A DNA stretch of 64,000 nucleotides from Pygmaiobacter massiliensis (GCF_900199435.1 NZ_OAML01000003.1:761166-825165); one strand, 5' to 3'. Shown: positions 42,462-51,631, counted from the stretch's first letter. Notes: a model not told the origin generated them from the sequence alone. Translations and numbers: made by a program.

Positions 42462-42920
42462 CTACTGCTTGGGTGCAGGGCGCCCTAGATCAATTTCCGG
42501 CATGAGCTCTTCGCTTACAATCATCAGCATTTCATCAAGCTTTGCAATATCCTCCGCAGAAAAACGCTGTTTTGCGCGGTCCACTACGGTTTGCAGGTAG
42601 GCGTAACTGATGCTGTAATAATCAATATATTTTTTGGTGGGCCGCAGATAATATTCGCGGCGGTCTGTTTCAGAGCGGATTTTTTCCACATAGCCCTTTT
42701 GAATTAAACTGTTGATTTTATAAGCTGCATTGGGTGTGGAAATCTGCATCATGCGGGAAAACTCTGCAATCGTCGGGTTTTTCAGCGCCATAATTACTTC
42801 CATGCTGAATGATTCCACAGTTGTCAGCGTTGCTTCCCGATTGGCGAAACGACCGAACACCTTTTGGTAAAAATGCAGCTTGAATTTTGTATATACTTCG
42901 CTGAATGCCTGATCGAGCAT
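42462..42920 (-). CDS. MarR-family regulator of the fatty acid synthesis cluster (FabT-like)
   Basis: About 152 residues with a winged helix (PTIAEFSRMMQISTPNAAYKINSLIQKGYVEKIRSETDRREYYL), the usual MarR wing ending in DRR-E. It lies at the 3' end of the fab operon, where streptococcal FabT lies at the 5' end; a role in repressing the operon through the palindrome at 51568-51591 is inferred. The start at 42920 follows GGGGG eight bases upstream. It has its own promoter (42989-43016) and so can be made without the operon. Confidence 0.85.
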   Translation of the reverse strand: MLDQAFSEVYTKFKLHFYQKVFGRFANREATLTTVESFSMEVIMALKNPTIAEFSRMMQISTPNAAYKINSLIQKGYVEKIRSETDRREYYLRPTKKYIDYYSISYAYLQTVVDRAKQRFSAEDIAKLDEMLMIVSEELMPEIDLGRPAPKQ

Positions 42921-42988
42921 TGCTGAAACCCCCACAGAATGATTTTTTGCAGCAGATATATTGCTGTGTGTTGTACCTGCATTTATAT

Positions 42989-43016
42989 AGTATAACATCT
43001 TTTGCGGCGTATGCAA
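42989..43016 (-). promoter_or_regulatory. internal promoter of the MarR gene
   Basis: Minus strand: TTGCAT (complement of 43011-43016), 16-bp spacer, TATACT (complement of 42989-42994), just after the fabZ stop. Downstream is a CAGCA/TGCTG dyad in the leader. Confidence 0.55.
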
Positions 43017-43020
43017 CGGG

Positions 43021-43485
43021 TCAGCCCTTTACTGCATCCACTACCGCAAATGTCAGCTCTGCCACCACGGCGGTTTTGCCGTTTACCTTCGCCACGGCTT
43101 CGCCCATGCCCACCGCGCCACGGCTGCGGGTAAGCGTGCAGGAAAGCTCCAGTACATCGCCGGGTACAACCTTTTTTTTAAAGCGGGCATTTTTTACGCC
43201 GCCAAACAAAGCAAGTTTGCCCTTGTTTTCAGGCAGGCTAAGCACTGCCACTGCGCCGGTTTGAGCCAGTGCTTCCAAAATCAGCACGCCGGGCATTACC
43301 CGGTTGCCGGGAAAGTGGCCGCAAAAAAACGGCTCGTTTACCGTAACGCACTTAATGCCGGTAGCCCACTGGCCGGGTTCGTGGTCTGTAATGCGGTCCA
43401 CCAGTGCAAATGGATAGCGGTGAGGCAAAATAGTTTCAATTTGCTCGCAGTTCAGCGGGCGAGGAGTGCGCTCGGTTGTTTCCAT
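43021..43485 (-). CDS. fabZ: 3-hydroxyacyl-ACP dehydratase
   Basis: 154-residue hot-dog fold dehydratase. The start of the active-site region is ILPHRYPFALVDRI, and the catalytic His is in GHFPGNRVMPGVLILEALAQTGA (His and Glu pair). It removes water from 3-hydroxyacyl-ACP in chain elongation. No fabA/fabM is seen, so how unsaturated chains are made is not visible here. It overlaps the fabF stop by one base. Confidence 0.95.
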   Translation of the reverse strand: METTERTPRPLNCEQIETILPHRYPFALVDRITDHEPGQWATGIKCVTVNEPFFCGHFPGNRVMPGVLILEALAQTGAVAVLSLPENKGKLALFGGVKNARFKKKVVPGDVLELSCTLTRSRGAVGMGEAVAKVNGKTAVVAELTFAVVDAVKG

Positions 43486-44732
43486 CAGGCTTCCTCCTCG
43501 TAACGCTTCATCACGATGCAGGCATTGTGCCCACCAAAGCCAAGGCTGGTGCTGATAGCTACGCCAAGTGTGCCCGCGCGCCCCTCATTGGGCAGATAAT
43601 CGAGGTCGCAGTCGGGGTCGGGCTGCTGATAGCCGATTGTCGGCGGCGCAAAACCATCGTGTAGGGCCAGTGCCGTAAACGCGGCTTCTACACCGCCGGC
43701 CCCGCCAAGCAGATGACCGGTCATAGACTTGGTGCTGGATACCCAAACATGTTTTGCCTGTTCGCCGAGGGCTGCTTTAATGGCAGCCGTTTCGCAGGAG
43801 TCGTTGAGTGGGGTAGAGGTGCCGTGTGCGTTGATATAATCAACTTCTTCGGGCGAGATGCCGCCGTCATCAAGTGCCAAACGGATGCAATCGGCACCGC
43901 CTACACCGCCGGGAGCGGGTGCAGTGAAGTGATAAGCATCGCAGTTAGTGCCGTAACCGACAAGTTCAGCATAAATATGTGCACCGCGCTGCTTTGCGTG
44001 CTCCAGGTCTTCCAGCACCAGAATACCAGCGCCTTCGCCCATGACAAAGCCGCTGCGCTCAGCATCAAACGGAATACTTGCACGGGCAGAATCGGTGGAA
44101 GTAGAGAGCGCTTTCATGCTGGAAAATCCGCCGATGCCCAGCTCGCTGATGCAGCTTTCGGCACCGCCGCAGACCATCACTGTTTCATATCCGTCGCGAA
44201 TGCGATGAAAAGCGTCGCCTACTGCATTGGTGCCGCCTGCGCAGGCAGTGACAGGGCAGGTGCAGATGCCTTTAAAGCCGTGGGAAATGGCAATCTGAGC
44301 CGCCGCCATATTGGTAATGGCCATCGGCACAAAGAAAGGGCTGACCCGCTCAAAGCCTTTTTGCTCGCCGCGGGCATGCTCTTCTTCGATGACCGGTAAG
44401 CCGCCAATGCCGCTGGAAACGATAACGCCGATCTCCCCAGCGTTGGTCTGCTCAGCTGCAAGGCCGCTGTCCTCCAGAGCCTCGTTGGCGGCATAAAGTG
44501 CAAACTGGGTAAAGCGTGCCATCTTTTTTGCCTCGCGCTTATCAAGGCGATTTTCTGGCACAAAGTCTTTTACTTCAGCTGCCAGTTTTACTTTAAAGTT
44601 TGTAGTGTCGAACGCTGTGATAGGCGCAATGCCGCATTTACCTGCTTTGGCAGATGCCCAGCTTTCCGCCGCATCGTTGCCAATGGGGGTTACCAGGCCA
44701 ATTCCGGTGATTGCTACTCTGCGTTTTTCCAT
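43485..44732 (-). CDS. fabF: 3-oxoacyl-ACP synthase II
   Basis: 415-residue condensing enzyme. The catalytic cysteine is in TACAGGTNAVGDAF, the first histidine in INAHGTSTPLNDSCETAAIK and the second in STKSMTGHLLGGAGGVEA. The active-site Gly-Gly after the cysteine replaces the more usual Ser-Gly. The start at 44732 is backed by an AAAGGAG SD; an in-frame extension to 44771 overlaps fabG. It elongates acyl-ACP in the type II pathway. Confidence 0.95.
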   Translation of the reverse strand: MEKRRVAITGIGLVTPIGNDAAESWASAKAGKCGIAPITAFDTTNFKVKLAAEVKDFVPENRLDKREAKKMARFTQFALYAANEALEDSGLAAEQTNAGEIGVIVSSGIGGLPVIEEEHARGEQKGFERVSPFFVPMAITNMAAAQIAISHGFKGICTCPVTACAGGTNAVGDAFHRIRDGYETVMVCGGAESCISELGIGGFSSMKALSTSTDSARASIPFDAERSGFVMGEGAGILVLEDLEHAKQRGAHIYAELVGYGTNCDAYHFTAPAPGGVGGADCIRLALDDGGISPEEVDYINAHGTSTPLNDSCETAAIKAALGEQAKHVWVSSTKSMTGHLLGGAGGVEAAFTALALHDGFAPPTIGYQQPDPDCDLDYLPNEGRAGTLGVAISTSLGFGGHNACIVMKRYEEEA

Positions 44733-44743
44733 ATCGTTCTCCT

Positions 44744-45499
44744 TTATACCGCCATACCGCCGTCGATGCAAAGCACCTGGCCGGTGATATAGCTGTTTTC
44801 TTTTGCTGCAAAAAATGCTACGGCGCGTGCCACATCTTCGGCAGAGCCGGTGTGTCCCATCGGGATAGAAGCAAGGGTAGACTGGCGCGCAGCTTCGGGC
44901 ATGGCATGGGTCATGTCGGTTTCAATAAAGCCGGGCGCGACTGCATTTACCGTGATATTTTTACCAGCCAGCTCTTTGGCAAGGCTTTTGGTCAGGCCAA
45001 TCAGCCCCGCTTTGCTGGCGGCATAGTTGGCCTGGCCGGCATTGCCGCGCACACCAACAACACTGCTCAAATTAATAATGCGTCCAAACTTTTGGCGCAT
45101 CATGGGGCGGCATACGGCTTTACAGCAAAGGAAGGCACCTTTTAGATTGGTGTCCAGCACCTGGTCATAATCCTGCTCGCTCATGCGCATCATCAGCCCA
45201 TCGCGGGTAATACCGGCATTGTTTACGAGTACATCAATGTGCCCGAACTGCGCAACTGTTGCACCGATGAGCTGCTCTACCTCTTCGGCTTTTGCAACGT
45301 CTGCTTTTACGGTGAATGCCGCAGCACCAAAAGCAGTGCAGAGTGCGGCGGTTTCTTCTGCCGCAGCCGCATTGCCAGCATAGTTGATGCAAATGTCAAA
45401 CCCCTGTGCAGCAAGCTGGGTACAGATGGCGCGGCCGATACCGCGCCCGCCGCCGGTAACCAGAGCGACAGGGCGGACGTTTTGTTGTGTGTTCTGCAT
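44744..45499 (-). CDS. fabG: 3-oxoacyl-ACP reductase
   Basis: 251-residue short-chain dehydrogenase: cofactor motif TGGGRGIGRAI at about residues 15-25, NNAG at about 93, then catalytic Ser in NLSSVVG and YAASK (Tyr-x-x-x-Lys). NADPH-dependent reduction of 3-oxoacyl-ACP is the expected role from its place between fabD and fabF. Confidence 0.95.
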   Translation of the reverse strand: MQNTQQNVRPVALVTGGGRGIGRAICTQLAAQGFDICINYAGNAAAAEETAALCTAFGAAAFTVKADVAKAEEVEQLIGATVAQFGHIDVLVNNAGITRDGLMMRMSEQDYDQVLDTNLKGAFLCCKAVCRPMMRQKFGRIINLSSVVGVRGNAGQANYAASKAGLIGLTKSLAKELAGKNITVNAVAPGFIETDMTHAMPEAARQSTLASIPMGHTGSAEDVARAVAFFAAKENSYITGQVLCIDGGMAV

Positions 45500-45503
45500 T
45501 GCG

Positions 45504-46436
45504 TTATGCTCCTTTCAGCGCGGCGATAGCAGCTTGCAGCTGCTCGGCAGTTTCTACCGGCAGGCAGCGGATAGCATCGCCGACCGTTTTTTTGACAAAA
45601 CTGGAAAGGGCTTTGCCGGGGCCGATTTCTATGACGGTATCCACGCCCAGCTCTGCAAGACGGCGGATTGTGTCTTCCATATAAACGCTGCTTTGTACCT
45701 GGCGCACCAATAGTTCTGCTACGGGCAGTGCCTCGGTATTTTCGCGCCCAAGGCAGTTGAACAGCACCGGGCAGCCAAGCGGAGCGAAGGTCATCTGTGC
45801 GAACTTTGCGGACAGCTTTTCGCCAGCCGGCTGCATCAATGTGGTGTGGAATGGTCCGCTTACGGCAAGGGGCAGGCAGCGTTTTGCACCTGCTTGTTTT
45901 GCAAGCGCGGCTGCTTTTTCTACCGCCGATTTTTCGCCGCCGATAACAAGCTGGCCGGGGCAGTTGTAGTTGCAGATTTCTACCACACCCTCTGCGGCGG
46001 CCGCTTTGCAGCAATCAGCAAGGGTTGCGCGGTCAAGGTTTAACACCGCGTACATTGCGCTTTCAATGCCGATGGCCGCGTCTGCCATGGCTTTGCCGCG
46101 AAACGCCGCAAGCTCTACTGCCGTTTTTGCATCAAAGGCACCGGCAGCGCAAAGTGCAGAATATTCGCCCAGCGAAAGGCCTGCTGCGTAGTCAGGGCAA
46201 ATGCCAGCTTCGCGCAATACTGCAGTAACACCGGCAGCAAAAGCCACCATGCAAGGCTGGGTATATTGCGTCTCGCCGATGATGCCATTTGGGTCATCAA
46301 AGCAGGTTTCTTTTAAATCAAAATCAAGCGAGGGGGCATCGAAAGCTGCACCAAAAGCAGGGTAGGCGTCGTACAAATCTTTGCCCATGCCTGCGTGCTG
46401 GCTGCCCTGGCCCGCATATAAAAATGCCAGTTTCAT
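45504..46436 (-). CDS. fabD: malonyl-CoA:ACP transacylase
   Basis: 310-residue acyltransferase. The oxyanion motif FLYAGQGSQHAGMG lies at the N-terminus, the active serine in GLSLGEYSALCAAG, and the late histidine in VSGPFHTTLM. It loads malonyl onto ACP. The start at 46436 overlaps the upstream stop as ATGA; the longer opening lies in the neighbouring gene. The usual active-site sequence GHSLGE is here GLSLGE, so the His next to the serine is replaced by Leu. Confidence 0.95.
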   Translation of the reverse strand: MKLAFLYAGQGSQHAGMGKDLYDAYPAFGAAFDAPSLDFDLKETCFDDPNGIIGETQYTQPCMVAFAAGVTAVLREAGICPDYAAGLSLGEYSALCAAGAFDAKTAVELAAFRGKAMADAAIGIESAMYAVLNLDRATLADCCKAAAAEGVVEICNYNCPGQLVIGGEKSAVEKAAALAKQAGAKRCLPLAVSGPFHTTLMQPAGEKLSAKFAQMTFAPLGCPVLFNCLGRENTEALPVAELLVRQVQSSVYMEDTIRRLAELGVDTVIEIGPGKALSSFVKKTVGDAIRCLPVETAEQLQAAIAALKGA

Positions 46437-47497
46437 TGGCTGTTTCTCCAATCTTGTGCAATTTTGTCCATAAGCTCTTGCACTGAGGTGAGCTGGGTGA
46501 GCCGTTCTACATGGGCACCACAGAAGAAAAGGCCATGCTCTAAATCCCCACGCACCGCAGCGATAAGCGCTTCGGTAATACAAAATGGCGTTTGGGTAGG
46601 TACACAACCGTGAATACACCCAGTGCAGTGCACGGGCGGCTGACGCAGCCCAGAAGCAAGCCGCTGAATGAGCGGCGTATTGAGTGCGCGCCCCGGCATG
46701 CCTACCGGGCTGTGCATAATGCGCACATCTTCGGTCTTGGCATGCAGCAGGGCTTCTTTATAAGCGGGGCTGGCATCACACTCGTGGGTAGCGATAAACG
46801 GCGTTGCAATCTGCACGCCGGCGGCACCCAGTTTACGGTAGTGGCTAAGCCCGGCACCGCCGTCTACACCGCCAGCCACAAATACAGGGATGCTTCGCCC
46901 AGCCTTTTCTTCAAACGGCGCAAGCGTTTTTAGCAAAGGAGGAAGCAGCTCGTCCAAAGCGGCGCAGCGTCCTTCCAGCAATTCAGTTTCTTCAAAGCCG
47001 AGGTGGCCGCCCGCTTCGCTGCCCTCAAGTACGATAAAATCAGGCAGACGGGCAAAGCGGCGCAGCCAGGTTTTACAGATAACCTGTGCCGCCCTTGCGC
47101 TGCTTACCACAGGGGCAATGAGTGTTTCGGGTAGTACAAGGCCGGGCAAATCGAGCGGAAGGCCTGCGCCGCAGATGACGGCATCGACGCCAGCTTCCAC
47201 CGCGGCACGCACCGCATCGGCATATTGGCGGGTAGCGACCATCGCATTGATGGCAACCAGCCCCGCACCTTTTGCGCAGGCTTTTGCCTTTGCAATTTCT
47301 TTTTTTAATGCGCGCAGATTGGCCTCGGCAGTGTGCTGTAAAAAGTCCGGCTCACGAAAGCCGGTTTGTGCGGTGCTGATGCACCCCATACCGCCGCAGG
47401 CCGCAACTGCGCCCGCCAGCCCGCCGAGCGAAACGCCCACCCCCATGCCGCCTTGCAGCACAGGCAGGGCAAGCTGTTTGCTGCCAAGCCTTAACAT
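46433..47497 (-). CDS. second FabK-like / nitronate monooxygenase-type flavoprotein
   Basis: About 354 residues of the 2-nitropropane dioxygenase/FabK TIM-barrel family. N-terminus LPVLQGGMGVGVSLGGLAGAVA, the FMN region LEGSEAGGHLGFEE, and VFVAGGVDGGAGLSHYRKLGAAGVQIATPF are seen. A cysteine-rich end (HCTGCIHGCVPTQTPFC) sets it apart from FabK next door. It may be a second enoyl-ACP reductase or a nitronate/peroxide-handling enzyme. The start at 47497 overlaps the fabK stop. Confidence 0.85.
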   Translation of the reverse strand: MLRLGSKQLALPVLQGGMGVGVSLGGLAGAVAACGGMGCISTAQTGFREPDFLQHTAEANLRALKKEIAKAKACAKGAGLVAINAMVATRQYADAVRAAVEAGVDAVICGAGLPLDLPGLVLPETLIAPVVSSARAAQVICKTWLRRFARLPDFIVLEGSEAGGHLGFEETELLEGRCAALDELLPPLLKTLAPFEEKAGRSIPVFVAGGVDGGAGLSHYRKLGAAGVQIATPFIATHECDASPAYKEALLHAKTEDVRIMHSPVGMPGRALNTPLIQRLASGLRQPPVHCTGCIHGCVPTQTPFCITEALIAAVRGDLEHGLFFCGAHVERLTQLTSVQELMDKIAQDWRNSQ

Positions 47498-48426
47498 AGG
47501 CGGTTCAGCCCAGCAATGCATGCCGCAGCATCGCGCGAAAGCTCCTCCAATATTTCAGCTACCGGCCGTACCGCGTGCAGTTGGCCGCAGGTCTGGCCAG
47601 CCATCAGGCTGCCCTCGTCGGTATCGCCGTCAAATACGGCGCGGCGCAGGCTGCCAAGCGTAAAATGCTCAAGCTCCATTTTGTCAGCACCGGCTTTTTC
47701 CATCCGCACGTACTCGCGGCTCATGCGGTTTTTCAGCACCCGCACCGGCGTGCCGGAGATACGTCCCGTCACAACGGTATCGCTGCCTTTCGCTTTGAGC
47801 AGTGCCGTTTTGTAGCTTTCGTGGATGGGACATTCCGTGCTGGTCAACAGGCAGGTGCCTACCTGAACCCCACAGGCTCCCAGCGCGAACGCGGCGGCAA
47901 GCTGCCGACCGTCCGCAATACCGCCAGCTGCGATTACGGGAATGGACACAGCGTCACAGACCTGCGGTACCAGTGCCATTGTTGTCATTTCGCCTACATG
48001 GCCACCGCTTTCGGTACCCTCTGCAATTACGGCATCTGCGCCGGCACGCTCGAGGTGCTTTGCCAAAATCGGCGCTGCAACCACCGGAATCACGAAGATA
48101 CCGGCGGCTTTCCATGCGGCCATATATTTGCCGGGGTTCCCGGCGCCGGTGGTAACCACGGGAACTTTTTTTTCCACCACAATGCGGGCGAATTCGTCCG
48201 CTTCCGGGTGCATCAGCATAATGTTGACCCCAAAAGGCTTGTCGGTCAGTGCACGGCAGCGGTGGATATGTTCCACCAGACGCGAGGCATCCATACCGCC
48301 GGTGCCGATAATGCCAAGCGCACCGGCATTGGAACAGGTAGCAGCAAATTCACCGGTGGCAATGTTCGCCATACCGCCTTGAATGACAGGGTAGCGGATG
48401 CCGAGCAACTCGTTAAGCAGTTTCAT
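47491..48426 (-). CDS. fabK: enoyl-ACP reductase II (FMN-dependent)
   Basis: 311 residues, FMN TIM barrel. It has YPVIQGGMANIATGEFAA at the start, GADAVIAEGTESGGHVGEM in the middle, and IPVIAAGGIADGRQLAAAFALGACGVQVGT. NADH-dependent reduction of enoyl-ACP is the expected role; fabI is absent in the cluster. FabK enzymes are intrinsically insensitive to triclosan. It overlaps fabH by 14 nt. Confidence 0.93.
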   Translation of the reverse strand: MKLLNELLGIRYPVIQGGMANIATGEFAATCSNAGALGIIGTGGMDASRLVEHIHRCRALTDKPFGVNIMLMHPEADEFARIVVEKKVPVVTTGAGNPGKYMAAWKAAGIFVIPVVAAPILAKHLERAGADAVIAEGTESGGHVGEMTTMALVPQVCDAVSIPVIAAGGIADGRQLAAAFALGACGVQVGTCLLTSTECPIHESYKTALLKAKGSDTVVTGRISGTPVRVLKNRMSREYVRMEKAGADKMELEHFTLGSLRRAVFDGDTDEGSLMAGQTCGQLHAVRPVAEILEELSRDAAACIAGLNRLC

Positions 48427-49375
48427 GGGAGTCTCCTTTCCAGGTCAGCAGGGTGCCGGCCCAGGTGAGGCCGCCGCCAAAGCCGACACAGAGCAACCGC
48501 ATACCGGGGCGCAGCTGCCCGCTTTGCCGCAGGCCATCGAGCGCCAGCGGAATGCTGGCTGCGCTGGTATTGCCATAGCGGCTCATATTTTTATAGAATT
48601 TTTCTGCCGGGGCAGAAAGCTTTTTGATACAGTGGTCGATAATGCGCTCGTTTGCCTGATGACAGACGACCCAGTCGATGTCGTCAAGGGTCAGTCCGGT
48701 TTTGGCAAGAATACCTTCAATACAGCGGGGAATCGCCTCTACCGCAAACCGAAAAACAGCGCGCCCTTCCATTTGAATATGGCTGGGCTGACTGCCCGGC
48801 CCGGCAGCACAAATAGCCTGCGAGCCGCGTGCGCCTAAAAGGTCGGCATACAGGCTTTCCTGGGTGCTTTCCAGCACTCCGGCGCCAGCACCGTCACCAA
48901 ATAAAATGCAGGTAGTTCGGTCGGTCATATCCAAGATGCGAGAAAGCTGTTCGCAGCCGATGACCAAGGCATACCGGCCACCGTTGCCGCAAAGCAGGCC
49001 GCGCGCAACCGAAGCTGCATACAAAAAGCCAGTGCAGGCTGCATTGACATCCAGTACAGGGATATCCTCCCGCAGGCCGAGTGCTGCCTGCACCATACAG
49101 GCGACGCTGGGGGTTGCAAAATCGCCCGAAACGGTGGCACAGATGCAGCAATCCACCTCTTGCGGGGTAAGCTGTGCATTGCGCAGTGCCTCGCTTGCAG
49201 CAGCGATCGCCAGCGATACTGCACTTTCTCCTTCGCTGCAAAAATAGCGTTGCTGAATGCCGGTACGGCTGGTAATCCACGCATCGTCAGTGTCTACCAT
49301 CTGTGCAAGTTCTTCATTCGATACGCTGCGGCGGGGCAGTGCACTGCCGGTAGAAATTAGTTGTAATCCGTTCAT
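48413..49375 (-). CDS. fabH: 3-oxoacyl-ACP synthase III
   Basis: 320-residue initiating condensing enzyme. The Cys-His-Asn triad is visible: DVNAACTGFLYA (Cys near residue 112), CHQANERIIDHC, and YGNTSAASIPLAL. It joins acetyl-CoA (or branched acyl-CoA) to malonyl-ACP. The start at 49375 follows AAGGAG; the upstream in-frame ATG at 49411 lacks an SD. Confidence 0.95.
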   Translation of the reverse strand: MNGLQLISTGSALPRRSVSNEELAQMVDTDDAWITSRTGIQQRYFCSEGESAVSLAIAAASEALRNAQLTPQEVDCCICATVSGDFATPSVACMVQAALGLREDIPVLDVNAACTGFLYAASVARGLLCGNGGRYALVIGCEQLSRILDMTDRTTCILFGDGAGAGVLESTQESLYADLLGARGSQAICAAGPGSQPSHIQMEGRAVFRFAVEAIPRCIEGILAKTGLTLDDIDWVVCHQANERIIDHCIKKLSAPAEKFYKNMSRYGNTSAASIPLALDGLRQSGQLRPGMRLLCVGFGGGLTWAGTLLTWKGDSHETA

Positions 49376-49481
49376 GTTGCTCCTTATCACGCGGGGCTGC
49401 CGCAATACCACACAATTTTGGCAAAGTGAAAGACGCAGCCGCGCTGGCAGCGTTTTCGCTCTGGTACTGTGCGGCGGACAG

Positions 49482-50402
49482 TTAACAGCCTATTTCGCGG
49501 AATTTTTTATATCGCCCGGAAGCTAGCGCCGCACGAGTTTGGCGGCGCAGCGCAGAAAGGTTCTTCTCCAGCGCAATATCTACGCAGCTGAAAAGAGCTT
49601 TTTTGTCCAGCTGTGCTCCACCCAGCGGCTCGGGAATGATTTCGTCCACAATACCTGCCTGGTAAAGATCCTGGGCAGTTAACCGCATCAGGTCACAGGC
49701 TTCGGCATGGCGAGAGGCATCTTTCCACAAAATACTGGCAAAGCCCTCAGGGCTAAGCACCGAGTAAACCGCATTTTCCAGCATCAAAATACGGTTGGCA
49801 ACACCAATGGCAAGCGCACCGCCAGAGTTGCCCTCGCCGGTGACAATAGAGATGACCGGAACTGTAAGGCGACTCATTTCGGCTAGGTTGCGGGCAATGG
49901 CTTCGCCCTGACCGCGCGCTTCGGCCTCCACACCGGGGTAAGCGCCCGGCGTGTCGATAAAGGTGATGACCGGCCTGCCGAACTTTTCTGCCTGATGCAT
50001 CATACGCAGTGCTTTGCGGTAGCCTTCCGGGCCGGGCATGCCAAAGTTATACTTCATGTTGTCAGCAAGGTTAGCACCTTTGCGGTGCCCAAGTACCGTT
50101 ACGGGGACGCCTTTATAGCAGGCAATTCCACCTAAAATAGAGGCATCTTCCTTGCACTGGCGGTCACCCTTTTGCTCAAAAAAGTCAGTAAAAAGCGCTT
50201 CGATATATTCCTCTATCTTCGGCCGTTTGGGGTGGCGTGCCAAAAAAACACGTTCAGCAGAGGAAAGCTCGGCACAGCCAGCAACCAAGGCGCTGCGCTC
50301 TTCGGCAATCTCTGCCCGGCGCTGCGCCTCGTCGGGCGTACCGGAGAGGGTTTGCTGTTCGTTTTCCAGCGCCTGCAAGCGGCGCAATCTGTCTTGAATC
50401 AT
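49482..50402 (-). CDS. accA: acetyl-CoA carboxylase carboxyltransferase alpha subunit
   Basis: 306 residues with the crotonase-like core VTVLGHRKGANLADNMKYNFGMPGPEGYRKALRMM and FIDTPGAYPGVEAEARGQGEAIARN. Also visible are TGEGNSGGALAIG and VLSPEGFASILWKD. It binds with AccD to transfer CO2 from biotin to acetyl-CoA. ATGA overlap with accD. The accB and accC genes are not in this window and must be elsewhere. Confidence 0.96.
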   Translation of the reverse strand: MIQDRLRRLQALENEQQTLSGTPDEAQRRAEIAEERSALVAGCAELSSAERVFLARHPKRPKIEEYIEALFTDFFEQKGDRQCKEDASILGGIACYKGVPVTVLGHRKGANLADNMKYNFGMPGPEGYRKALRMMHQAEKFGRPVITFIDTPGAYPGVEAEARGQGEAIARNLAEMSRLTVPVISIVTGEGNSGGALAIGVANRILMLENAVYSVLSPEGFASILWKDASRHAEACDLMRLTAQDLYQAGIVDEIIPEPLGGAQLDKKALFSCVDIALEKNLSALRRQTRAALASGRYKKFREIGC

Positions 50403-51283
50403 ACTTTTTGCCCTTTCGGTGTATGCAGACGCAGCAGCTGGGTCATGGTTTCCCGCAGTTCACTGCGCGGCACAATCTTATCAACAAAGCCATGCTCTTC
50501 CAGATATTCACTGGTTTGAAAGCCTTCCGGCAGCTCGATGCCGAGCGTTTGCCGGATAACCCGCGGCCCGGCAAAACCGATAAGTGCGCCAGGCTCTGCA
50601 AGCATAATATCACCAAGGCTGGCGAAACTGGCGGTCACGCCGCCAGTAGTGGGGTGGGTGAGAAAGCTGATATACAGCCCGCCGCGTGCAGAAAATTCTG
50701 CAATGGCAGCGCTGGTTTTGGCCATCTGCATCAGACTGAAAATGCCCTCCTGCATTCTCGCACCGCCGCTGGCAGAGAAAATAATCAGCGGCCATTTTTT
50801 TGCGCTGGCATACTCTACCGCCTGTGTTACACGCTCACCAACGCCAGCGCTCATACTGCCCATAAAAAAGCGACTATCGAGCACGGCTGCTACAACCGGC
50901 ATACCGCCAATGCGGCCAGTTGCTGTAATGGCGGCTTCCGAAAGGCCTGTTTTGCGCTTTTGCAGCGAAAGCTTTTCGGCATAACCGGGGAAGTGCAGCG
51001 GGTCCTGCTGAATTGTTTTTACCGAAAGCTCGTGAAAGCTGCCGTGGTCGAACAATAACGAAAGCCGGTAATATCCGCCGATCGGCTGATAGGTGCCGCA
51101 GTTTGGGCAAACATAAAGACTTTCGCTCCAGCGCTGGCGGGTGGCGCGGCGCTCGCAGTGTGGGCAGGTAAGAAAGGTCTGTTTGCTCCACAATGTCATC
51201 GGGCCAGCAGCTTCTAGCCGGGCTTTTAGACGAAACGTCTTTTCCTCCGGGCTGGCTGTCAATTTTTCCAATAATTCTTTCAT
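50399..51283 (-). CDS. accD: acetyl-CoA carboxylase carboxyltransferase beta subunit
   Basis: 294 residues. The N-terminal zinc finger CPHCERRATRQRWSESLYVCPNCG (four cysteines) is followed by the crotonase-like core with SASGGARMQEGIFSLMQMAKTSAAI, FLTHPTTGGVTASFASLGD and FAGPRVIRQTL. It is the standard AccD length and partners with AccA directly downstream. Confidence 0.96.
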   Translation of the reverse strand: MKELLEKLTASPEEKTFRLKARLEAAGPMTLWSKQTFLTCPHCERRATRQRWSESLYVCPNCGTYQPIGGYYRLSLLFDHGSFHELSVKTIQQDPLHFPGYAEKLSLQKRKTGLSEAAITATGRIGGMPVVAAVLDSRFFMGSMSAGVGERVTQAVEYASAKKWPLIIFSASGGARMQEGIFSLMQMAKTSAAIAEFSARGGLYISFLTHPTTGGVTASFASLGDIMLAEPGALIGFAGPRVIRQTLGIELPEGFQTSEYLEEHGFVDKIVPRSELRETMTQLLRLHTPKGQKV

Positions 51284-51292
51284 AGGCGGCCG

Positions 51293-51523
51293 TTAAGCGG
51301 TGTGAGTATTCAGATAAGTAAGAATGTCGCCCACGGTTTTCATTTGGCGCAGCTCTTCGTCTGCAATGGTCAAGCTGCATTCGTCCTCCAGCGACATCTG
51401 CAGTTCTACAATATCCAGAGAATCCGCCTCAAGGTCTTCCATCAAGGAAGCCTCCAGTGTAACTTTTTCTTCTTCGCACCCAAGTGCCTCAACAATGATT
51501 TTTTTCAGTTCGTTCAGTTCCAT
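51293..51523 (-). CDS. acpP: acyl carrier protein
   Basis: 76-residue acidic helical protein; the phosphopantetheine serine is in EADSLDIVELQMSLED (DSLD near residue 34). It carries the growing acyl chain. It is the first gene of the fatty acid operon, with an AGGAG SD and a leader that begins at the promoter/operator at 51568-51631. Confidence 0.96.
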   Translation of the reverse strand: MELNELKKIIVEALGCEEEKVTLEASLMEDLEADSLDIVELQMSLEDECSLTIADEELRQMKTVGDILTYLNTHTA

Positions 51524-51567
51524 ATTCGTAACTCCTGTTCTAAATGTTTGAAATTGAAATAAAAGAA

Positions 51568-51631
51568 TTTAGGTAAATATTTTTAACTAAAATTCTTGAA
51601 CTAATTATACCCATAGCACCAAAGAAGTCAA
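51568..51631 (-). promoter_or_regulatory. fab operon promoter with overlapping MarR-type operator
   Basis: Minus strand: TTGACT (complement of 51626-51631), 16-bp spacer, TATAAT (complement of 51604-51609). Just downstream of the predicted start lies an inverted repeat of 10-bp half-sites, TTTAGGTAAA (51568-51577) and TTTAACTAAA (51582-51591), with a 4-bp centre and one mismatch. It is placed to block transcription by a MarR dimer. Confidence 0.7.
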
